Assembly: GCF_023168145.1 (NCBI RefSeq)
Contig: NZ_BQYK01000002.1
Location: 397,348-461,347, forward strand
Origin: Sporosarcina sp. NCCP-2222
GTDB lineage: Bacteria; Bacillota; Bacilli; Bacillales_A; Planococcaceae
DNA length: 64,000 nucleotides
Direction: 5' to 3'
A program made the position numbers and the translations under genes. How positions within the stretch are numbered: position 1 is the first letter of the stretch; every line of letters begins with the position of its first letter. The notes below the pieces were generated by a model. That model did not search any database, had not been told where the DNA came from, and was given only the letters and a program-made list of their open reading frames with translations. This document shows positions 26,531 to 34,749 of this stretch, one piece after another.

Positions 26531-26536
26531 TGTTTC

Positions 26537-27523
26537 TTAAGCTTTTACGTCCCGCTGGACAAACGTCGTGTAACTGATGACAAGGAACACGATAACGTAC
26601 ACAGCTAGGACAGCCAGCGAGAATGGCAGTGAAATACCCTCTACCATCTGATAGCCTGTTTCGTACTGCGTCAAATCCATATGGGTGAATAAAATATATT
26701 TGGCCACTTCATAGCGAGAAAGCAGCATCGTGACGGTTGAACCCATAAAATATATGAATAGTGACAAACCGATTGCTAGTGAGCTGGAACGGAACACACT
26801 GCCAATTGTAAAGGCAAATGCAGACGTTACAAACACACTGCCGAACGATAGGAGCAACATGTAAAAGCTTTTGCCCCAAATAGAGCCTTCGACCACTTCT
26901 TTGCCATTCCAAACGAGATATTGACCATCACCCGACTTGAATAAAATGAATGCCAAAGCGACGAGTACGATGTAGCCAATTAACATAAGCAGAATTCCGA
27001 ATAAGTTGACTGCCATGAACTTCGAAGTAAGGATTTTCCACCGTTTCACTGGACGCGTTAACAGCATTTTGACGGTTCCTTGAGAAAATTCGGCAGCCAC
27101 TATACCCGCAGCAACGATAACTGCCAGCAATAGCACTGTGCCTGAAATGCCAGACGGGTCCATGACCATGGCCTCCCGGCTAAACTGATCCAAAGGTTCA
27201 ATCGAGTTGGCCAGGCGGTAATCCAACACTTTTTCTTCGCCTTCCAATTCTTTTCGCTCGGATTTCGTCAATGACGTATCTTCCAGTTGTGCACGGACTC
27301 CTGCCAGCTCACCTTCCACACTGGCCTTCCAATCAGTCTGCTCGCCGACTGATACTGCAACAGAAGCATTGCCAACTTGATTCATTGAATCTGTCCGCTG
27401 CGTATCAATCCATTTCGTCAGCCCCATCATCCCTGCGGTTATCACAACCAATAGGGCGACCATGACCCACGTCCCTTTTTTATGCCATAATTTCATCCAT
27501 TCATTTTGTAAGAGTTTCAGCAA
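26537..27523 (-). CDS. ABC-2 type transporter permease
   Basis: About 328 residues with six hydrophobic helices; the first (~18-38) is followed by a large extracytoplasmic loop (~40-130) with charged coiled sequence (VRAQLEDTSLTKSERKELEGEEK), then helices from ~135 to the C-terminus, typical of BcrB/NatB-like permeases. It partners the ATPase encoded immediately upstream, whose 3' end it overlaps. A GTG at 27532 abuts GGGAGG; TTG 27523 gives 8-nt spacing and is preferred. Substrate not readable; family members export lantibiotics, bacitracin-like peptides or ions. Confidence 0.8.
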   Translation of the reverse strand: MLKLLQNEWMKLWHKKGTWVMVALLVVITAGMMGLTKWIDTQRTDSMNQVGNASVAVSVGEQTDWKASVEGELAGVRAQLEDTSLTKSERKELEGEEKVLDYRLANSIEPLDQFSREAMVMDPSGISGTVLLLAVIVAAGIVAAEFSQGTVKMLLTRPVKRWKILTSKFMAVNLFGILLMLIGYIVLVALAFILFKSGDGQYLVWNGKEVVEGSIWGKSFYMLLLSFGSVFVTSAFAFTIGSVFRSSSLAIGLSLFIYFMGSTVTMLLSRYEVAKYILFTHMDLTQYETGYQMVEGISLPFSLAVLAVYVIVFLVISYTTFVQRDVKA

Positions 27524-28418
27524 TTTGGCCACCTCCCGTCATTTCCAAAAACTCATCTTCAAGCGTCCTCTTATGCGGCTGGACGGCAAATACCTCTGCG
27601 CCTTCCGCGATCATTGACCGGACGAGGCCCGGAATTTGCGCTTGCTCCGCATTGACAATGAATCCACCCTTAAAGCGTTCCACCGTGAAGTCTTGAGCGG
27701 CAAGCAATTTTTCCACTCGTTCCCCTGGCGTCGCTTCCACATAATAAAACGATCCTTGTGTCTCGGACATTTCGCGAATATCAATCAGTTTACCGTTTTG
27801 GATAACGGCAATCCGATCACACATCAGTTCAATTTCCGACAGCATATGGCTTGATACGAAGACCGAGACACCTTCTGTTTCCGCTATCCGTCGCAAATAC
27901 GTACGGAATTCCCGGATGCCTGCCGGGTCCAAACCGTTTGTCGGTTCATCCAAAATCAAAAACTTCGGCCGGTGCAACAACGCTTGTGCAAGTCCAAGCC
28001 GTTGCCGCATTCCGAGTGAATACGTCCCAACTTTCTCGTGAATCCGGTTTTGCATTCCTACTTGTCGTACGACTTCGTCGATGCGCTCCTTCGTGACCCC
28101 TTTATGCATACGGGCGAAGTGCAACAGATTCTTATAGCCGGTCATGTATTTATACATCTCCGGATTTTCAACAATGACCCCCACTTTGGACATACCTTCT
28201 TCAAAATTGTCGCGAAGCGAGACGCCGTCAATGATAACATCGCCGCCTGATGGCTTCATGAGTCCAACCATCATCCGGATTGTCGTTGTCTTCCCCGCTC
28301 CATTCGGGCCGAGGAATCCCGTAATTTGGCCAGGATATAAAGATAGATTCAAATTATCAATCAACAGTTTACCGCCGATTGATTTGGATAGGTTTTTCAA
28401 TTCCACGATTGGTTTCAT
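27501..28418 (-). CDS. ABC transporter ATP-binding protein, BcrA-like
   Basis: 305-residue ATPase. Walker A is GPNGAGKTT (~39-47), the signature is YSLGMRQRLG (~136-145), Walker B is FLILDEPTNGLDP, and the H-loop is VFVSSHML. It carries an ~80-residue C-terminal extension usual in the BcrA/CcmA drug-exporter branch. ATG 28418 is taken over a GTG at 28430. It begins 22 nt after the previous ATPase stop and overlaps the permease gene downstream; fifth gene of the six-gene operon. Confidence 0.85.
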   Translation of the reverse strand: MKPIVELKNLSKSIGGKLLIDNLNLSLYPGQITGFLGPNGAGKTTTIRMMVGLMKPSGGDVIIDGVSLRDNFEEGMSKVGVIVENPEMYKYMTGYKNLLHFARMHKGVTKERIDEVVRQVGMQNRIHEKVGTYSLGMRQRLGLAQALLHRPKFLILDEPTNGLDPAGIREFRTYLRRIAETEGVSVFVSSHMLSEIELMCDRIAVIQNGKLIDIREMSETQGSFYYVEATPGERVEKLLAAQDFTVERFKGGFIVNAEQAQIPGLVRSMIAEGAEVFAVQPHKRTLEDEFLEMTGGGQIAETLTK

Positions 28419-28439
28419 TTCAATATCCACTTCCTTTCC

Positions 28440-29138
28440 TTACGCTTTTTCTTTAAACAAGGACACCATCCAGCTTGTCGCATCCACTCCATGAATATCT
28501 CGGATATCGTCGATTGGCTCCTGGGCGATGATTTCCCCACGGCGCAGCACAATAATTTCGTCCAGCAACGGTTCCACTTCCTTGATTTCATGCGTGGACA
28601 TCAACACGGTTTGTCGCTCAGGATCCGTAAATCGGATCAATCCTTTTGCAATATCTTCCCGCACCATCGGGTCCAGCCCCGAAAACGGTTCGTCGAGCAA
28701 ATAGTAGGCCGCATCCCTTCCAAGAGTCACCGCAATCTTCACTCGCCCCCGATTTCCCTTAGACAAGTTTTTGATTCGGGCATCCAGGGATATATTCAAA
28801 AACTGCGCGATTTCTTTTGCTTTGATCAAATCAAAATCGTCGAACTGGGAAGCGTAATAGTCAAACAGCTGGCCCACTTTAAAATAAGGATAGAACGCAT
28901 CGGTGTCCGACATATAAGCCAAATGGGCGGCAATATTTCTCGTAATCGGTTCCCCATTATACGTGGCCTTTCCCTCGTCGGGAGTCAGCAGCCCTGCCAT
29001 CACTTTTAACATCGTCGACTTGCCGCTCCCATTTTCTCCGACCAGACCAATAATTTTTCCTTGCGGCAGTTCCAATGACACTTGATCGAGTACCCGTCTG
29101 CCGCCATACTTTTTCGAAATGCCCTGTAACTTAATCAT
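28440..29138 (-). CDS. ABC transporter ATP-binding protein, YtrB-like
   Basis: 232-residue ATPase with Walker A GENGSGKST (~33-41), a signature reading NLSKGNRGRVKIA in place of LSGGQ, Walker B YLLDEPFSGLDP and MSTHEI H-loop. The variant signature is typical of the YtrB/BcrA-like ATPases that serve GntR-controlled exporters. The start ATG 29138 lies inside the end of the GntR gene. It should energise the membrane proteins encoded upstream at 29.5-31.1 kb. Confidence 0.85.
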   Translation of the reverse strand: MIKLQGISKKYGGRRVLDQVSLELPQGKIIGLVGENGSGKSTMLKVMAGLLTPDEGKATYNGEPITRNIAAHLAYMSDTDAFYPYFKVGQLFDYYASQFDDFDLIKAKEIAQFLNISLDARIKNLSKGNRGRVKIAVTLGRDAAYYLLDEPFSGLDPMVREDIAKGLIRFTDPERQTVLMSTHEIKEVEPLLDEIIVLRRGEIIAQEPIDDIRDIHGVDATSWMVSLFKEKA

Positions 29139-29499
29139 TGGAGCCACTCCGTTCTATCAGTACTTTCACCATCTCATCCCTCGTAAACCCAAACGCCTCC
29201 ACACTAATCAAGAAAGTCGTCACCAGCTGCTCCTTCATCTCATGGCGTAAAGCCGCAATCCTCTCTTCATTCTCCGTCACGAACGAACCTTGCCCCCTTC
29301 TCGTTTCCGTGATTTCCATCTGCTCCAACTCCTTATACACACGTTGCATCGTATTCGCGTTCACACCCGCCTCAATGGCGTATTCCCTGACGGATGGCAG
29401 CTTCTCGCCAGATGCCAAATCGCCCCGAATAATGTCCCCTAAAATGCGATCGATGAGCTGCTGGTAAATCGGCTTATCCGGTGTAAATTCAATGCTCAT
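29131..29499 (-). CDS. GntR-family transcriptional regulator, YtrA subfamily
   Basis: 122-residue repressor. The winged HTH spans ~10-78: PIYQQLIDRILGDIIRGDLA then KLPSVREYAIEAGVNANTMQ and the wing TRRGQGSFVT. The effector part is a short ~40-residue helical tail, as in the YtrA subfamily, which senses signals linked to cell-wall-active antibiotics. Third gene of the operon, with 4-nt and short overlaps to both neighbours, so it very likely represses its own operon through the inverted repeat at 31115-31138. Confidence 0.88.
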   Translation of the reverse strand: MSIEFTPDKPIYQQLIDRILGDIIRGDLASGEKLPSVREYAIEAGVNANTMQRVYKELEQMEITETRRGQGSFVTENEERIAALRHEMKEQLVTTFLISVEAFGFTRDEMVKVLIERSGSND

Positions 29500-30311
29500 C
29501 GTCCGTTCCTCACTTTCCGGCTAAGCATGAAAACTCCAGCCATAAATAATAACAATGAAAAGAAGCCATATAGCAGCAACCCCCCGCCTGTGACAAACGC
29601 ACTCTCCGGTATAAGAGCCGTTAAAATAAAGTGACGGTACTCCATGAACGTCAGATTATTAATGCCAAACTTCGTATCCATAATGGGCCAAGCTTCCCGG
29701 AGCCATTGGAAAGGCGTACTAAAATAAATCGCCCCCCAAAAAACAATAGCTCCGACCCCCAGAAAAGCCGTCATCACTAAGGCGAACAGTCTGGATACCA
29801 ACACACTCTGTACCATCTGGTAGAACGACCAGAAAAAGAAGCTGACCGCCATGATGAACACCGCATTGATCAAGAGGGTTACAATGATGCCCGCCGCCAC
29901 ATACAATGCCGTTCCAATCGAAATTGATTCTGATGGATGACTCATGTAATATACAAGCCCCGTCATCAGGGAGCACACGATGAGCGAACAGAGTGTAATG
30001 AGAATGGCGAGCACAGCCTTCATTCCAACGAGTCTGAAAAGAGACATCTTTGTATGAAGCCATAAATCCAGATGAAGAAATTCTTGATTGACACTGCTAA
30101 TTAATATAAAGGCCATGATAAACATATGAATGGCAAACCACATTCCGGTCATATCCTTAATCTCCAGCACCGTATCCAAACGAGGGTTGCTGTAGAGAGG
30201 TGCGTAGCTGAACGCGCCAATGGCGATATTGACGACAAGGAAACTGATGGCAATCCATCGGGACTGCATCCATTCTTTATAAAGCAGACCTGCTGACACG
30301 GCCATGCTCAT
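29496..30311 (-). CDS. ABC transporter membrane protein (YtrC/D-like)
   Basis: 271-residue polytopic protein with about six helices (~18-36, ~55-72, ~95-120, ~140-165, ~175-200, ~240-262). It resembles the previous gene product in size, in an opening LLYKEWMQSRW / LLREWMPIKW and in a DLWLHTKMS / DLWLHSTAS motif, so the two are ancient duplicates and probably form a heterodimeric channel. Start overlaps the upstream stop (ATGA). Substrate unknown. Confidence 0.72.
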   Translation of the reverse strand: MSMAVSAGLLYKEWMQSRWIAISFLVVNIAIGAFSYAPLYSNPRLDTVLEIKDMTGMWFAIHMFIMAFILISSVNQEFLHLDLWLHTKMSLFRLVGMKAVLAILITLCSLIVCSLMTGLVYYMSHPSESISIGTALYVAAGIIVTLLINAVFIMAVSFFFWSFYQMVQSVLVSRLFALVMTAFLGVGAIVFWGAIYFSTPFQWLREAWPIMDTKFGINNLTFMEYRHFILTALIPESAFVTGGGLLLYGFFSLLLFMAGVFMLSRKVRNGR

Positions 30312-31093
30312 CGCCTCACTTTCTTTTCAAGGAGCATGGCCCCGATGATAAAGAATAGAAGAAGGCAAGCGAGATTGAACACCCATTCCCCGATGTAAAA
30401 CGTCGTACTGGTTATTTCAAAATAGGAATCCTGCAAGTCAATCCGATGGTTTTTGAAATTCATCATGTCCAGTTTCCCTTGAAGAATGAACATCTCATAA
30501 AACTGGGAAGAAACGAAAATAGAATAAAGGCGCACAGACAAAATGAACAGCAATAGCGTGACAACAACGGAAAACCCTTTGATATACGGCTTCATCAATT
30601 GATCCAGCACGACAAAGAAAAACCCGACAAACATCAGACTAATCGAACCGAGAAAGACTGCTGAGATGAAGAGACTGCCGTAAAATAACAGCTCATCAAA
30701 CACAATAAACGGCTGATTGGTGAATACATACCAAATGGCCACAACAACGACAGACAAAAGCAAACTGGCGAGTCCAACCAGAATAGCAACCACCATCTTC
30801 ACACCGACCAGCTGATAAATCGAAGCGGTGGAATGAAGCCATAAATCCGGCTTCTTCATGTCACGATAAAACAACATGAAAAAAGTGAAAAGCGGAACGA
30901 ACACACTGAACGCCGCCCATACAAAACAAAGAACAGTCGCAATTTCAAAAGAATCAGCTTGGAGAATTTCCAAAAAAGAACCTAAAAAAAACGGTAATCC
31001 TAAAAGCCCCAAGCCAAATAGAATAAAGCTGCTAATCATCTGCCACTTGATGGGCATCCATTCCCTCAGCAACAAACCATTCCACTGTTTCAT
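30308..31093 (-). CDS. ABC transporter membrane protein (YtrC/D-like), first gene of operon
   Basis: 261-residue polytopic protein with about six helices (~17-38, ~52-76, ~100-128, ~145-168, ~178-196, ~238-256). The N-terminus MKQWNGLLLREWMPIKW and the DLWLHSTASIYQLVGVKM region match the paralogue encoded next. GAAGGAG lies before ATG 31093. A sigma-A promoter overlapping an inverted repeat is found 22-65 nt upstream. In Bacillus ytr operons the GntR gene comes first; here two membrane genes precede it. Confidence 0.72.
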   Translation of the reverse strand: MKQWNGLLLREWMPIKWQMISSFILFGLGLLGLPFFLGSFLEILQADSFEIATVLCFVWAAFSVFVPLFTFFMLFYRDMKKPDLWLHSTASIYQLVGVKMVVAILVGLASLLLSVVVVAIWYVFTNQPFIVFDELLFYGSLFISAVFLGSISLMFVGFFFVVLDQLMKPYIKGFSVVVTLLLFILSVRLYSIFVSSQFYEMFILQGKLDMMNFKNHRIDLQDSYFEITSTTFYIGEWVFNLACLLLFFIIGAMLLEKKVRR

Positions 31094-31114
31094 ACCTTTC
31101 TCTCCTTCTGTACC

Positions 31115-31158
31115 GGTGTATTAGTTACATAGTACACTATATGCATTTGAGATGTAAA
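31115..31158 (-). promoter_or_regulatory. Promoter with overlapping YtrA-like operator
   Basis: -35 TTTACA (31153-31158), 18-bp spacer, -10 TACTAT (31129-31134). The inverted repeat AGTGTA (31133-31138) / TACACC (31115-31120), spacer 12, covers the -10 and start region. It is close to the AGTGTA...TACACT operator known for YtrA, so repression by the GntR protein of this operon is likely. Confidence 0.6.
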
Positions 31159-31238
31159 GAGATAACAGAAATTTATTTTGGAAATGGGGAATGAAACGAA
31201 AGAAGCTTGACTTGCGGCTCGCGAAGCCTTCGGGGAAG

Positions 31239-31330
31239 TAACTGATACTAATGCGGATGACCGATAACCAGGTGATTGTAATCGGTATAAACATTGAAAT
31301 AACCGATATACTTTCCCAATTAACCGATAA
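31239..31330. repeat. Five-unit intergenic array, 19-21 bp period, core ACCGATA
   Basis: Copies begin at 31241 (ACTGATA), 31260 (ACCGATA), 31281 (ATCGGTA), 31302 (ACCGATA) and 31323 (ACCGATA), spaced 19, 21, 21 and 21 bp, usually preceded by TA or TAA. It lies between the promoter of the ABC operon and the VOC gene. Apart from this array and the palindrome at 31498-31523, the stretch 31159-31625 has no recognised gene. Confidence 0.65.
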
Positions 31331-31497
31331 AAACCAAGTTGAATGAAAACTGACTGACACAACCCTTTGAAGGGCTCGATCAATCCTTTGAGTTGATTTA
31401 CAAAAAAGCTATTGATAAATCTCCCCTACCAACCTAACTAAACGCTATGAACTTTCCAAATGACCACTCTCGATACTTGGTCACTCCTCTATATCTG

Positions 31498-31523
31498 TTA
31501 CTAACTCTTATAAGAGTTAGTAA
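31498..31523. promoter_or_regulatory. 26-bp perfect palindrome upstream of the VOC gene
   Basis: Left half TTACTAACTCTTA, right half its exact reverse complement, no loop. It ends 102 nt before the VOC start. Size and perfection suggest an operator for a dimeric TetR- or MarR-type repressor; no such regulator is encoded next to it. Confidence 0.5.
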
Positions 31524-31625
31524 TCATCATTCAATTTACTTATGAACAATCATTCAAAACTGGACATGGCAATCCCTTTCCTGCTCTCGTACACTGGACA
31601 TAGAAAGAGAGAGGAGTGGATGGAA

Positions 31626-31994
31626 ATGCGTTCTTTTTTATTGGGGATTGATCATGTGCAGCTGGCGGCTCCGCCGCAGTCGGAGGAGAAGGCGCGACAT
31701 TTTTATGGAAACTTGCTTGGCATGGAGGAAATTCCGAAGCCTGCTAATTTGCAAGGGCGGGGCGGGTGTTGGTTCCGCTGCGGTTTGCAAGAAGTTCATA
31801 TTGGCATACAGGAGAATTTTATGCCAGCCCAAAAAGCGCATCCCGGTTTTACCGTCCGTGCGCTGGATGAGCTGCGTTCCCGCTTGCAGGACGCTGGTTG
31901 CCGGGTAACAGAAGAGCCGCCCATTGAAGGGCGTTCCCGTATCTTCACGGAGGATCCGTTTGGTAACCGCATTGAATTTCTAGAGTTTGATTAA
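31626..31994 (+). CDS. VOC-family (glyoxalase/bleomycin-resistance fold) protein
   Basis: 122-residue single VOC module (two beta-alpha-beta-beta-beta units). Metal-ligand-like positions are His in GIDHVQLAAP (~8), His in QEVHIGIQ (~57) and Glu in NRIEFLEFD (~118). FTEDPFGNRIEF is the characteristic closing motif. Enzymes of this fold include isomerases, dioxygenases and resistance proteins; none can be chosen. Start ATG 31626 has GAGGAG 9 nt upstream; the ATG at 31620 is too close. Confidence 0.8.
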   Translation: MRSFLLGIDHVQLAAPPQSEEKARHFYGNLLGMEEIPKPANLQGRGGCWFRCGLQEVHIGIQENFMPAQKAHPGFTVRALDELRSRLQDAGCRVTEEPPIEGRSRIFTEDPFGNRIEFLEFD

Positions 31995-32000
31995 TGAACA

Positions 32001-32022
32001 GGCCGCCCTACATCAGGCGGCC
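32001..32022. terminator. Bidirectional hairpin between convergent genes
   Basis: Stem GGCCGCC / GGCGGCC with an 8-nt loop between the VOC stop and the coiled-coil stop; the plus side is followed by TCCTTTAT. Confidence 0.75.
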
Positions 32023-32026
32023 TCCT

Positions 32027-32977
32027 TTATGATTCGATGATGGCTCTTTCCTGTTCGTCCAGGCGGCGGAGTTCCTCAGCTGCTTCATCGCGCTTTCTTC
32101 CTAACTGGGTTTGCACCCGTCTTACATCCTGCAATACGGCATTCAGCTTGCTTTTCGCGTCAGAAATACGAGAATGGACCATCCAGTCCGAAAAGATATT
32201 ATCAAAGAAAATATCAGTAAAGGTAAAAATGTCATTTTGATTCACTTTGAATGATTCCGTTGCGATGTTCTGGACGTCCATCAGCTCCGTTTCGTAGTGA
32301 CGCAAAGCCCGTTGAGCACGGTGTACTAAATCATCCGAGCCATCCATTTCCGAGTATTTCAAAGCGCTGACGATCAGGCCGCCGCCCAAGAACGTATCCC
32401 ACATGGACAGGCCCTCTGCGTTGCCTAGTTTATCAAGCGCTTTGTCGAGTGCACGCAAGGCTTTCTCTCCCGCCTCATGCGCCTCATCAATTTCCCGGAT
32501 CATAGAACGGACGCGCACCCGATCATCCGCTATTTTTTGGAGCGTCCGGTTGGCATTCGTATCATTTTGACGGATCCATGTTTCTTTTTCTTTCATAAAA
32601 TCAGCCCAGTCTTCTTCAACATAGGCAAAATCCGTGTGATTTGCCTGCTCCCGGAGCCGGGCCACTTCGGCTTCCAAATCCGTCACTGTTTTCACAGCTT
32701 CATTGTATTTCAGCTCCGCCTCCGCCACTTCATTAATTTCTTTCTCCATTTGGGCATCCCATTTGCCCGACCATTCTTTTAATTTATTCGCAAACGAAAA
32801 CTTCCCAAGCTTGATGACATCCTGTTGCTCCTTTGACAGCTGCCGCTGCAATCGGTCGCGCAGCTGGATGGCCTCTTTCAACTGGACTTCTGCACCATCC
32901 AGCCGTCTGATTATCCGGTTTCGCTCGTTCCGGCGCATCGTTAGCTCCATTTGCCGCTCTTGTATTGAATTTCGCAT
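32027..32977 (-). CDS. Coiled-coil protein of unknown function
   Basis: 316 residues, not recognised. Long heptad-rich helices (~1-110 and ~125-185) are full of Glu, Arg, Lys and Gln, for example KDRV-free stretches such as RLDGAEVQLKEAIQLRDRLQ and ELKYNEAVKTVTDLEAEVAR. A less charged middle with GLSMWDTFLGGGLIVSALKY (~190-209) may touch a membrane or act as a hinge, followed by FTFTDIFFDNIFSDWMVHSR and a final coiled coil. No signal peptide. ATG 32977 follows AAAGGAG. It starts 93 nt after the histidine kinase gene in the same direction and may belong to that operon. Confidence 0.65.
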   Translation of the reverse strand: MRNSIQERQMELTMRRNERNRIIRRLDGAEVQLKEAIQLRDRLQRQLSKEQQDVIKLGKFSFANKLKEWSGKWDAQMEKEINEVAEAELKYNEAVKTVTDLEAEVARLREQANHTDFAYVEEDWADFMKEKETWIRQNDTNANRTLQKIADDRVRVRSMIREIDEAHEAGEKALRALDKALDKLGNAEGLSMWDTFLGGGLIVSALKYSEMDGSDDLVHRAQRALRHYETELMDVQNIATESFKVNQNDIFTFTDIFFDNIFSDWMVHSRISDAKSKLNAVLQDVRRVQTQLGRKRDEAAEELRRLDEQERAIIES

Positions 32978-33069
32978 AGCCCGCACACTCCTTTCTCCTA
33001 TTTACGAAAGTATAAAGGGAAAGTTTCACAAATAGACGTTTCGGCTGCTTCCATTCCACAACTTATCTG

Positions 33070-34737
33070 CTAGCTGTTTTGCCGTGGCAGCCGGATGACG
33101 ATTTCCGTGCCCTCTGACGAAGAAAACACCTGCACCTCTCCGCCATGTGCTTCAATCAATTGCTTTGCGATCGTTAAACCGAGACCCGTGCCAGATTCAT
33201 CTGTTGTCGTGTTCGTCCCGCGGTAGTAGCGGTTAAACAAATGATCGATCACTTCTGGAGGAATTCCAGCTCCTTCATCCTGTATCACTAATTCCATCCA
33301 CTCCTCCTGAGATGTGAGGTGGAGATGAATGGCTGTTTCCGGCGGATTGTGCTTGCTGGCATTGCCGATAAGATTATCCAATACCCGTTCAAAGCGGGAT
33401 GGATCAATGAGTACATGCCCTTTCTTCTCTCCCTCAATCACAATAGGGTTTTGCCAATCCCGACGCTCCACATATTGGCTAATATACTCATGCAGCTCCA
33501 TGTTTTTCATCTCCAATTGAACGCCGTCATTTTTTAGCTGGTAGGTATACGTCAAGTCATTGATAAGGGCATCCATATAGCCTGCCTTCTCCATCATTGT
33601 TTTGGCAAATCCCCTCACCTCTTCAGAGGACCATTGATGATTTGATTCCAACATGACTGCATACCCATAGATAGAGCTTAACGGTGTTTTCAAATCGTGG
33701 GAAAGACCCGTTATCCAATCCTCCCGCAGCTTTTCTGTCCGGTTGATCGTCCTCTCATTTTCCTGTAAATTTGCAGCCAATCGGGTGAGTGACATATCCA
33801 CATCCTCGTAAATCCGATACTTCCTTTTCAGCCTGTCATCCTTCTGTCGACGGATTTTACGGTCCTCTAGCCGCGTATAATCCTTCTTCGATAAGCGCTC
33901 CATCCATCTCAAGAAATAAAAGACCGGCTTTCCGAACCTGCGGCCAATCCATAAGGAGAACCCGAGAGTTACGAAGAGCAAAAGCAAGTGGTAGAGAACA
34001 AATCCCTTCGAGAAAGATATAAATAGCTTCTTATCCAGGGAATCCAGTGCTTGATAATAAGGGTTGTCCATCCGGATGACAGCTATGTTTCCACCTTGTA
34101 CGGACGTCGATGATAATAGTTCCTTTCTTTCATTCACAGATGAATTGGATTTCAGTAAATCCGTTGCCTTTAAAGGTTTCGAGCCGGAGGTGGAGGTGGA
34201 ATTCAACAATTCTCCCGTTTCGGAGAACAGTTCAAAAATAGCTCCTTTTCTCCCCAACATCTGTAGGTCTGTCTCGGTCAAAACAGGAAATTGAGGATTC
34301 TTCTCCAGCTCCGCCAACAGACTATCCGTTTCCGTATATTCTTCAAACAACAAAATATGTCCATCCTCCAACGTCCATGTGCGGATTCCCTGTTGATCCA
34401 CCAACGTTTTCAGTTCATTCATTCCATAAGAGGTCGGCAGAATGCCATCTTTCGATGATGCCAAAACAGTTCCGTCTTGATCGAGAATCTGAACAATGCC
34501 CCCGCTCCGTTCTGCAATGTCCAACAGAGCATCCGATGGACTGATGCCCTTGTCATCATGGATAACCGCCCACTCCATTTCACTTTGCTCCAGCACCCGT
34601 ATGTCATGGTAATAAAACCCTTTCATCATTTGGAAAATGAAAACGCCAAACATGATGGCAGTGCCGATAAACAGTATTCCGTAAAACGCAAGAAAGTAAA
34701 GGATAAAGCGGAATGTCATCTTATTCGATAATTTCAT
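33070..34737 (-). CDS. Sensor histidine kinase
   Basis: 555-residue transmembrane kinase. Helix 1 (~12-35), extracytoplasmic sensor (~36-245), helix 2 (~247-268), a HAMP-like linker, then HisKA with phospho-His in GLSHDLKTPLSSIYGY (~343-358) and HATPase_c with N-box LDNLIGNASKHNP (~448), G1 DEGAGIP and G2 GTGLGLTIAKQLIEAHGG. The large outer domain has no motif that I recognise. Coupled to the response regulator encoded 12 nt upstream. Signal and targets unknown; not of the short intramembrane-sensing BceS type, because the outer loop is long. Confidence 0.9.
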   Translation of the reverse strand: MKLSNKMTFRFILYFLAFYGILFIGTAIMFGVFIFQMMKGFYYHDIRVLEQSEMEWAVIHDDKGISPSDALLDIAERSGGIVQILDQDGTVLASSKDGILPTSYGMNELKTLVDQQGIRTWTLEDGHILLFEEYTETDSLLAELEKNPQFPVLTETDLQMLGRKGAIFELFSETGELLNSTSTSGSKPLKATDLLKSNSSVNERKELLSSTSVQGGNIAVIRMDNPYYQALDSLDKKLFISFSKGFVLYHLLLLFVTLGFSLWIGRRFGKPVFYFLRWMERLSKKDYTRLEDRKIRRQKDDRLKRKYRIYEDVDMSLTRLAANLQENERTINRTEKLREDWITGLSHDLKTPLSSIYGYAVMLESNHQWSSEEVRGFAKTMMEKAGYMDALINDLTYTYQLKNDGVQLEMKNMELHEYISQYVERRDWQNPIVIEGEKKGHVLIDPSRFERVLDNLIGNASKHNPPETAIHLHLTSQEEWMELVIQDEGAGIPPEVIDHLFNRYYRGTNTTTDESGTGLGLTIAKQLIEAHGGEVQVFSSSEGTEIVIRLPRQNS

Positions 34738-34749
34738 CTTAGAGCCCCC

